Source: Peptoniphilus_A hominis
Lineage (GTDB): Bacteria > Bacillota > Clostridia > Tissierellales > Peptoniphilaceae
Assembly (NCBI RefSeq): GCF_040096015.1
Contig: NZ_JBBMFO010000021.1
Coordinates: 1-37,784, forward strand
Direction: 5' to 3'
DNA: 37,784 nt
The notes under the pieces were generated by a model that saw only the letters and a list, made by a program, of their open reading frames with translations, was not told where the DNA came from and did no database searches. Both the position numbers and the translations under genes were made by a program. Below, piece after piece: positions 1 through 5,556 of the stretch; position 1 is the stretch's first letter; each line of letters opens with the position of its first letter.

Positions 1-33
1 TTTATTCTAAATTCTTTTGTGTATTTTGGCATG

Positions 34-70
34 AAAAAACCCCTCCATCCTTATTCCGGATTTTGGGGTT
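34..70 (-). terminator. Intrinsic terminator after the TraB/GumN gene
   Basis: Read on the minus strand, arm 70-65 (AACCCC) pairs with 43-38 (GGGGTT) and 61-58 (ATCC) with 50-47 (GGAT), with an unpaired internal loop between the two helices. The right arm runs into six T (39-34). It lies 54 bases past the stop of the minus-strand gene at 124 and probably ends that two-gene transcript. Confidence 0.75.
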
Positions 71-123
71 CACTTCATTTTATGCCTCGCCTTTTTCTAT
101 AAATTTTGCAATTATTTTAAATT

Positions 124-1560
124 TTATTTTTCTACAACTTTATAGCCCATGTCTTTTAATATTCCTGTGACAGAATTTTCTGGCACAAGGTGGGCTGAAC
201 CTATTAGGATAAAGTAAGTGTTTTTGCCATCTTTTTTTAACAAGCCGTCAATTTTTTGCGCCATGCCCTTGTCTCTTTCGCTGGAGAGTGCCTGGCTAAA
301 TTTTTCTGAGGCCTCGTCGCCCTTAACTGATAAGATTGATTTCATCTTAACCCTGTCGCCACTTTGCCAAGCCTCAAGTATCTTGTCCAGGCCGGAATTA
401 ATATTTTTGTAGCCATTTCTTTCGATTTCACTTGTTAGGGACTCAATCATCTTTATATAGGCTGCATTGTCAAAGTTTTCCAGGATATTTGATTGGTATT
501 CCATGGATTCAAGCTCGTCGATTTGGATTTTATTTAAGAGACTCAGTGACATAAAGTAGGACTCAATGCCTAAGCTTGCCTTTGGAGATTCAGGTCCTGG
601 GTCAGAGGATAGGGCGTTATAAACTGCCCAAGGCTTTAGGGATTTCACTTGATCTTCCTTCATACCAAAGCCTTCAAATATTTTTAAGACCCTTGTGTAC
701 AAATCTTCGCCCAAATCATCTTTTAGATTTTTTCCGTCCTTGTAATAAATTTTTTCGCCCATCTTTTTTGCCTCTTCCTTATTTGTCACATCTATTTCCA
801 TGTAAATTTTGTCAGAGGACTTTAGGGCAGAAATAATATTTTCATCAAGGGGATAAAGGGAGCTCTTGCCAACGTGAATGGAGCCCAGCATATAAATTTT
901 GTTGTCCTTATTGGAAACTTCGTAGAAAAATCCCTTGGAGACCTTGCCTGCGTCTTGCAAGACCTTATTTACAGCGCGGTTGTAAAGGGAGATCATCTCT
1001 TGGAGAGGAATTTTTGAATTTAAATATTTTTCATCAGCTGAGCCCAAAAAAATTTTTGCTTCCCTTAAATTTTTCATTTCAAATTTTTCATCATTTAAAA
1101 GTTTTGAAATTGAATTTAAAATTTCAGCTCTAGTCAAATCTTTAAAGGCGAAATCTCCACCTGTGGAAATTTCTCTATCTTCAATTTTTTCTCTTGCAAG
1201 TTCGTAGAAAGCCTTGGCGTCATCAAGGGTCACTGGCTTTGTAAAATCTTTGCCATCTAAAACAAATTTTGCAGGGTAAATACCCATAAACTGTGCTTCG
1301 TTTAGGTCTTTTATCGCCCAGGAACTGTATATTGGATTTTTATTTTGCGATAAATCTTTCTTTTTTGATTTTACTTCTTGGACTTCCTCTATTTTTTTAT
1401 CTAAAGTATTTTGCTTCTCCACACTTTTTACATTGTTAGCCTTTACTTCTGTAACTACAGGAGCAGCCGCAGAGACAAAGCTTGGAAGTAAAAGTGTCGG
1501 TACAAGAAGCAAGCTAGAAAATATTTTTTTAAATTTTTTAATTTTACTATTTTTCTTCAA
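124..1560 (-). CDS. TraB/GumN family protein, exported, with SLH-like N-terminal region
   Basis: A 478-residue protein with a basic start, a hydrophobic stretch (about residues 14-32) and a likely signal-peptidase site near VSAAA, so it is probably secreted or surface-located. Residues about 215-478 match the TraB/GumN (Tiki-like) family: an early GSIHVG block and a late LIGSAHLVPENSV block, the two conserved Gly/His motifs of the fold. Some members are thought to be metal-dependent proteases; bacterial roles are mostly unknown. Residues about 75-200 loosely resemble S-layer homology repeats (SWAIKDLNEAQFMGIYP, then LTRAEIL), which would suggest cell-wall binding; this is an inference. It starts 7 bases after the stop of the upstream PLP-enzyme gene, so the two are likely co-transcribed, ending at the hairpin at 34-70. 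Confidence 0.8.
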   Translation of the reverse strand: MKKNSKIKKFKKIFSSLLLVPTLLLPSFVSAAAPVVTEVKANNVKSVEKQNTLDKKIEEVQEVKSKKKDLSQNKNPIYSSWAIKDLNEAQFMGIYPAKFVLDGKDFTKPVTLDDAKAFYELAREKIEDREISTGGDFAFKDLTRAEILNSISKLLNDEKFEMKNLREAKIFLGSADEKYLNSKIPLQEMISLYNRAVNKVLQDAGKVSKGFFYEVSNKDNKIYMLGSIHVGKSSLYPLDENIISALKSSDKIYMEIDVTNKEEAKKMGEKIYYKDGKNLKDDLGEDLYTRVLKIFEGFGMKEDQVKSLKPWAVYNALSSDPGPESPKASLGIESYFMSLSLLNKIQIDELESMEYQSNILENFDNAAYIKMIESLTSEIERNGYKNINSGLDKILEAWQSGDRVKMKSILSVKGDEASEKFSQALSSERDKGMAQKIDGLLKKDGKNTYFILIGSAHLVPENSVTGILKDMGYKVVEK

Positions 1561-1567
1561 AAATCAT

Positions 1568-2641
1568 TCACCTCTTATAAATCTCTTTCAGATTTTCTAA
1601 AAGTTTTTCATTGGCGTCATCATCTAAGATACAAATCCTAAAATAACTTTGGTCTAAATTCTTAAAAGATGTGCAGTCGCGAATTACCAGGCCCTTCTCC
1701 AAAAGTTTTTCGCGAAGTTTTGTGGCATTAGGTCCACTTAAAATTCTAATCAAAATAAAGTTTCCAAAACTTTTGTGGGGCTTTAAATTTTTTATTTTAG
1801 AAATTTCACTAAAGATGTAATTTCTCCTTGAACTTATAAAATCAAAGACCTCTCTAAGATAATCCTCATCAGAGAACATAATCTTGCCGCAAATTTCTGC
1901 AACAGAATTTATTTGCCAAAGGACTTCCTTATTTTTAAAGTAGTTTAAAAAATTCTCATCAGAGGAAAGTCCATAGCCCAGCCTTATGCCAGGTAGGGCA
2001 AAAAATTTTGATGTCCCTCTTACCACTGCGAGATTCTTGTAAGAATCAATTAACTTTGTGGAAGAATAGGTGGACATATCCGTGAACTCAATATAAGTCT
2101 CGTCCACTAAAATTTTTGCATCAGTTTCATTTAAAATTTTTTCTATTTCATCTGCACTTAAAATTGTGCCAGTGGGATTGTTGGGGTTTGCAAAAACTAA
2201 AAATTCCACACTTTTTTCCTTGATAATATTTATAAGGTCATCTAAATCAATTTTAAAATCATTTTTTTCTTCTAAATTATATTCAATTATCTCAGAATTT
2301 ATTTTATTAAGCTCATTTTCGTACTCGGAGTAACAAGGAGACAATATCATAGAAACTTTTGGCGCAAAAAATTTTATTGAGTCCTTTAAAATTTCTGTAG
2401 ACCCAAGTCCAAGGACTATATTATGGCTTTTACAATTTACATAATTTGAAATTGAATTTCTTAAATCTATGTAATCTACATCGGGATAGCTAGAAAGCAA
2501 GTTTAAATTGTCTAATAGGCCGTCGAGAGCTTTTTTGCTGGGACCAAGGGGATTTATATTTGATGAAAAATCTCTTATGTCCTTTATTTCAATGCCCTTA
2601 TTTTTTGCAATTTCAAAAACATTTGCACCATGACTGTTCAT
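1568..2641 (-). CDS. PLP-dependent aminotransferase, CobD/HisC-like
   Basis: A 357-residue fold-type I PLP enzyme of the aminotransferase class I/II superfamily. The N-terminus (HGANVFEIA, then DFSSNINPLGPS) is typical of L-threonine-O-3-phosphate decarboxylase (CobD) and close relatives of histidinol-phosphate aminotransferase. Further motifs are NPNNPTG, DETYIEF, and TSKFFALPGIRLGYG, in which the lysine should form the Schiff base and the arginine bind the substrate carboxylate. CobD makes aminopropanol phosphate for cobalamin, but no other cobalamin gene is visible here, so the substrate is uncertain. ATG at 2641 is preceded on its strand by GAGGTG. Its only close partner is the TraB/GumN gene 7 bases downstream. 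The superfamily is certain, the exact reaction is not. Confidence 0.8.
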   Translation of the reverse strand: MNSHGANVFEIAKNKGIEIKDIRDFSSNINPLGPSKKALDGLLDNLNLLSSYPDVDYIDLRNSISNYVNCKSHNIVLGLGSTEILKDSIKFFAPKVSMILSPCYSEYENELNKINSEIIEYNLEEKNDFKIDLDDLINIIKEKSVEFLVFANPNNPTGTILSADEIEKILNETDAKILVDETYIEFTDMSTYSSTKLIDSYKNLAVVRGTSKFFALPGIRLGYGLSSDENFLNYFKNKEVLWQINSVAEICGKIMFSDEDYLREVFDFISSRRNYIFSEISKIKNLKPHKSFGNFILIRILSGPNATKLREKLLEKGLVIRDCTSFKNLDQSYFRICILDDDANEKLLENLKEIYKR

Positions 2642-2670
2642 TAAAACACCTCTTCCATATTGTACCCTAT

Positions 2671-2700
2671 TTGGTAAAATTTTTACATTTAATATATAAT
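2671..2700 (+). promoter_or_regulatory. Sigma-A-type promoter for threonine aldolase
   Basis: TTGGTA (2671-2676), an 18-base spacer, then TATAAT (2695-2700). Transcription would begin near 2707, downstream of a possible TTG start at 2702, which supports the ATG at 2729 as the real start. Confidence 0.6.
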
Positions 2701-2728
2701 ATTGGGTAAGAAGAGAGTGAGGTGGCTT

Positions 2729-3727
2729 ATGAATAATTTTAGAAATGATTATAACGATTTTGGTTCGAGAGAAATTTATGAGGAGATAAATAGAATTTTT
2801 GACGAAAAAATTTCTGGCTATGGAACTGATGAGATTTCAAATTCTGCCAGAGATTTAATTTTAAAGGAAATAGGAAGGGACGCCGACATTGAATTTGTAT
2901 CTGGAGGCACTGCCACAAATATTTTGGCTACAACTTTTGGCCTTAGACCCTACGAGGCAGTTTTGTCTGCATCTACAGGCCACATTACCCATCATGAGAC
3001 AGGATCAATTGAGGCAACGGGACACAAGGTTGTGACAATAAAAACGTCTGATGGCAAATTAAGGGCAGGGGACATAAAAGATTTAGTGGAAAACCAAGCT
3101 GGCGAAGTTGATGTAAAGATAAAGGTTGTATACATTTCACAAACCACAGAAGTTGGCACAGTTTATTCTCTTGATGAAATAAGAGAAATTTATGAAGTTT
3201 GCGTTGAAAAGGACCTATACCTATACATTGACGGTGCGAGAATTGCTCACGCCATGGCAGCAAATAATACAAAATTATCAGATTACGCCAAATATTCCCA
3301 CATTTTTTCCATTGGCGGCACAAAAAATGGGGCAATTTTTGGCGAGGCCCTAGTTATTTTAGATGAAAATTTGAAAAAGGACTTCAGATATTATCTAAAG
3401 CAAAGAGGAGGAATGATGGCAAAGTCCTTCTTGATCGGTCTATCTTTTAAGGTCTTACTTGAGGATGGTCTCTACTACAAAAATGCCAAGAGAGCCTATG
3501 AGATGTCAAGGCTTCTTGTAGATGGACTAAAGGAAATGAATAGAGAGCCACTTTTTGGCGAGTCCAACCAAATTTTTATTAAGTCAAGCCCAGAGGAAAT
3601 TGAAAAATTAAAAGAAGAAAATATTTTTGAAATAGATAATGTGAGAGAGTCAATAATTAGACTTGTTACAAATTATAGAACTAGTGAAGAAGATGTGAGA
3701 GGATTTCTAAATTCTCTTAAAAATTAG
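2729..3727 (+). CDS. ltaE: Low-specificity L-threonine aldolase / beta-eliminating lyase family
   Basis: A 332-residue PLP enzyme that should split L-threonine or allo-threonine into glycine and acetaldehyde in the cytoplasm. It begins FRNDYNDFGSREIYEEI, as in threonine aldolases, and carries EFVSGGTATNI, HITHHETGSIEATGHK, YIDGARIAHAMA (PLP-binding Asp and the following Arg) and SIGGTKNGAIFGEAL, where the lysine should hold PLP. Length is normal for the family. The frame stays open up to a TTG at 2702, but that lies before the expected transcription start; ATG 2729 has GTGAGG at 2717-2722. It is followed after 8 bases by the hemerythrin-like gene, sharing its transcript. The symbol follows family usage; the family also includes related lyases. 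Confidence 0.85.
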   Translation: MNNFRNDYNDFGSREIYEEINRIFDEKISGYGTDEISNSARDLILKEIGRDADIEFVSGGTATNILATTFGLRPYEAVLSASTGHITHHETGSIEATGHKVVTIKTSDGKLRAGDIKDLVENQAGEVDVKIKVVYISQTTEVGTVYSLDEIREIYEVCVEKDLYLYIDGARIAHAMAANNTKLSDYAKYSHIFSIGGTKNGAIFGEALVILDENLKKDFRYYLKQRGGMMAKSFLIGLSFKVLLEDGLYYKNAKRAYEMSRLLVDGLKEMNREPLFGESNQIFIKSSPEEIEKLKEENIFEIDNVRESIIRLVTNYRTSEEDVRGFLNSLKN

Positions 3728-3735
3728 GAGGAATT

Positions 3736-4371
3736 ATGTTAGAAAGAAATATGACAGTTGAAGCTGCAGTAATGGAAAATCCAAAAGTTTTACAGGAGCT
3801 CCAAAAACTTGGCGCAGAATATGATTTTATAGCCATGGAAAGCTTGGAAGATGCCCTAAAATCCCTTGGCGAAGATTGCGATGCCTTTATAAAAAGAGTT
3901 GAGGGCGAGACTGACTTTAAGGACATGGACAGGGTTAGAAAGATGAATAAGGAAGAGCTCATTAACTATATCGTTGATGAAATTCACCCTTATGAACTGG
4001 CAACAACTGAAAAGATTGATGAAATTTTTAGGGGAGCAATAAAAAAATATTACAGAGAGAGGGGAGAACAACTCTTTGTAATTTACGAAGTCCTATTACT
4101 AATTAAGGCAGAACTTGTATCTCACTTCTCAAGCGAAGAAGAGTTTGAATTTAAGGATGCCTTGGCAGGAAAAGATGTTGACTTCGAAAATCTCCTTGCA
4201 GAGCACGAAAAGACTATTGGACTTTTTGACAGGATAAAATATTTAACTCGCGACTACAAGATGAAGGCAGAAGAGCCAGAAGTTAAGGAACTCAATAAAC
4301 TCATGGGCGAACTTGACGAGGACATGAGAAGACATATTTACATTGAAAATGAAATTTTATTTAAGATGTAA
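3736..4371 (+). CDS. RIC/YtfE/ScdA-like hemerythrin-domain protein lacking the N-terminal Cys motif
   Basis: A 211-residue protein with the layout of the RIC (repair of iron centres) family: an N-terminal ScdA_N-like segment (residues about 1-55, beginning MTVEAAVMENPKVLQELQKL) and a hemerythrin-like four-helix domain (about 70-211). Candidate iron ligands are His in DEIHPY, His and Glu in VSHFSSEEEFEF, His in LAEHEKT, and His/Glu in RRHIYIENEILF. RIC proteins carry a di-iron centre and help restore Fe-S clusters after nitrosative or oxidative damage. The usual paired cysteines of the N-terminal domain (GxDFCC-type) are missing: the sequence here is GAEYDFIAM. One helix that normally gives a His reads RERGEQ. 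It may therefore bind iron differently or sense rather than repair. AGGAGG stands 7 bases before ATG; it is the second gene of the ltaE transcript. Confidence 0.7.
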   Translation: MLERNMTVEAAVMENPKVLQELQKLGAEYDFIAMESLEDALKSLGEDCDAFIKRVEGETDFKDMDRVRKMNKEELINYIVDEIHPYELATTEKIDEIFRGAIKKYYRERGEQLFVIYEVLLLIKAELVSHFSSEEEFEFKDALAGKDVDFENLLAEHEKTIGLFDRIKYLTRDYKMKAEEPEVKELNKLMGELDEDMRRHIYIENEILFKM

Positions 4372-4393
4372 TTTTATAATTTAATAAATTTTA

Positions 4394-4424
4394 ATGGTTT
4401 AGCTTTTGGCTAGACCATTTTTTT
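4394..4424 (+). terminator. Intrinsic terminator after the RIC-like gene
   Basis: ATGGTTTAGC (4394-4403) pairs with GCTAGACCAT (4409-4418) through a 10-base stem with one G-T pair, followed by a seven-T run (4418-4424). Confidence 0.85.
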
Positions 4425-4440
4425 GTCCTTATAAGTTTCA

Positions 4441-4492
4441 TATCATTCCGAGGATGGATTCCTATCATTCCGCTTGGCTTGATATCCTTCCG
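4441..4492 (+). repeat. Three TATCMTTCCG direct repeats in the Fic promoter region
   Basis: TATCATTCCG occurs at 4441-4450 and 4463-4472, and TATCCTTCCG at 4483-4492, at spacings of 22 and 20 bases, about two helical turns. The third copy lies inside the -35/spacer of the promoter at 4479-4507. The arrangement fits an operator for a regulator bound to one DNA face. The best candidate is the HTH-bearing Fic protein encoded just downstream, but that is an inference. Confidence 0.7.
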
Positions 4493-4507
4493 ATAAAGTT
4501 TTATAAT
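4479..4507 (+). promoter_or_regulatory. Sigma-A promoter for the Fic gene
   Basis: TTGATA (4479-4484), a 17-base spacer and TATAAT (4502-4507). The consensus match and spacing are near ideal, and the direct repeat at 4483-4492 overlaps the -35 edge and spacer. Confidence 0.75.
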
Positions 4508-4531
4508 TTCCTTAAGTGAGGAGAAGATAAA

Positions 4532-5428
4532 ATGTATATTGGAGTAAAAGAAATAGCTAAGCTTTGGAATATATCTGAAAGAAGGGTAAGATTTTTGTGC
4601 TCAGAGGGAAGAATAGACGGAGCATACAAGGAAGGTAATATATGGAAAATCCCTGAAGATGCAGTAAAACCTTCTGACGATAGAAAGAAAAGTTTAGAAA
4701 AATTATTAGAAACAATAGATAAGAAATTAAAAAAGCTAAATTCTTTAAGACCTTTAACAGAGGGAGAAGTTGAAAGGTTAACAGAAGACTTTATGGTTGA
4801 ATACACTTACAATTCTAATGCAATTGAAGGCAACACTCTTACATTGAGAGAAACAGATATGGTGCTTAGAGGTCTCACTATAGGACAAAAACCTTTAAAA
4901 GACCACATAGAAGCAGTTTCTCACAAAGAAGCTTTTTACTTTGTAGTTGATTTGGTAAAAGAAAAGAGAGACTTATCTGAAAGCATAATAAAACAAATAC
5001 ATTATCTAGTATTGGGAGATAAAAAAGATGATAGAGGCATTTATAGAAGAGTTCCAGTTAGAATTATGGGAGCCAGTCACGAACCAGTTCAGCCTTATTT
5101 AATACAACCCATGATGGAATCTCTCTTGATAGATTACAAATCATCAGAGGAAAATCTTATAAAAAAATTAGCTAAATTTCATATTAAATTTGAGTCAATA
5201 CATCCATTTATTGATGGAAATGGAAGAACAGGAAGATTATTAGTAAATTTGGAACTCATGAAGCATGGATATCCGCCAATTGATATTAAGTTTAAAGATA
5301 GGATGAAGTATTATAATGCTTTTGATGAATATCATAGGAAAAATAATTTAGGAGCAATGGAAGATCTCTTCGCATCCTATGTAAATGAAAGACTTGATGA
5401 GTACATTAGCATATTGGAAAGTAAATAA
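4532..5428 (+). CDS. Fic-domain protein (AMPylase type) with N-terminal HTH and inhibitory motif
   Basis: A 298-residue protein. Residues 1-50 look like a MerR/excisionase-type helix-turn-helix (GVKEIAKLWNISERRVRFL, ending GNIWKIPEDA). Residues about 90-290 form the Fic domain with the full active-site motif HPFIDGNGRTGR starting at His224, expected to transfer AMP or a similar group onto a target hydroxyl. SNAIEGN at 95-101 matches the (S/T)xxxE(G/N) inhibitory helix; its glutamate (E99) normally blocks ATP positioning, and its place before the Fic motif makes this a class II Fic. The gene stands alone between a terminator and the copper operon, with its own promoter. GAGGAG at 4518-4523 precedes ATG 4532. 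The target is unknown. A DNA-binding domain plus promoter repeats suggests self-regulation. Confidence 0.9.
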   Translation: MYIGVKEIAKLWNISERRVRFLCSEGRIDGAYKEGNIWKIPEDAVKPSDDRKKSLEKLLETIDKKLKKLNSLRPLTEGEVERLTEDFMVEYTYNSNAIEGNTLTLRETDMVLRGLTIGQKPLKDHIEAVSHKEAFYFVVDLVKEKRDLSESIIKQIHYLVLGDKKDDRGIYRRVPVRIMGASHEPVQPYLIQPMMESLLIDYKSSEENLIKKLAKFHIKFESIHPFIDGNGRTGRLLVNLELMKHGYPPIDIKFKDRMKYYNAFDEYHRKNNLGAMEDLFASYVNERLDEYISILESK

Positions 5429-5490
5429 AAAATTAAGGGTTGTGAAGTTTTAATAATTTCCAGCTTTTTTTAATAGTTATTATCATATAC

Positions 5491-5522
5491 TTGTAAAAAA
5501 TTATTTCCAGTGTTATTATAAT
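5491..5522 (+). promoter_or_regulatory. Probable promoter of the copper operon
   Basis: TTGTAA (5491-5496), 17 bases, then TATTAT (5514-5519), which overlaps a second TATAAT (5517-5522). The start of transcription would fall at or just before the CsoR-type palindrome at 5532-5544, so a bound repressor would block initiation or escape. Confidence 0.55.
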
Positions 5523-5531
5523 AAGAAGAAC

Positions 5532-5544
5532 ACCCCCAGGGGGT
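5532..5544 (+). promoter_or_regulatory. CsoR-type copper operator
   Basis: ACCCCC-A-GGGGGT is a perfect inverted repeat with one central base, in a region otherwise nearly free of G/C. C-run/G-run palindromes of this kind are the known binding sites of CsoR. The gene for a CsoR protein lies in the same operon (8295-8564). It sits just 2 bases before the AGGAGGT ribosome-binding site (5547-5553) of copA. Confidence 0.8.
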
Positions 5545-5556
5545 ATAGGAGGTAAT

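Noticed and set aside
2985..3335. Long open frame on the minus strand inside threonine aldolase
   Set aside because: It lies wholly antisense to a well-supported enzyme, has no ribosome-binding site or family features; similar antisense frames inside copA, UPF0210 and pepT were dismissed for the same reason.
4441..4492. Three repeats before the Fic gene as a short CRISPR array
   Set aside because: Repeat units are 10 bases and the gaps 10-12 bases, too short, and no cas genes are present; an operator fits better.
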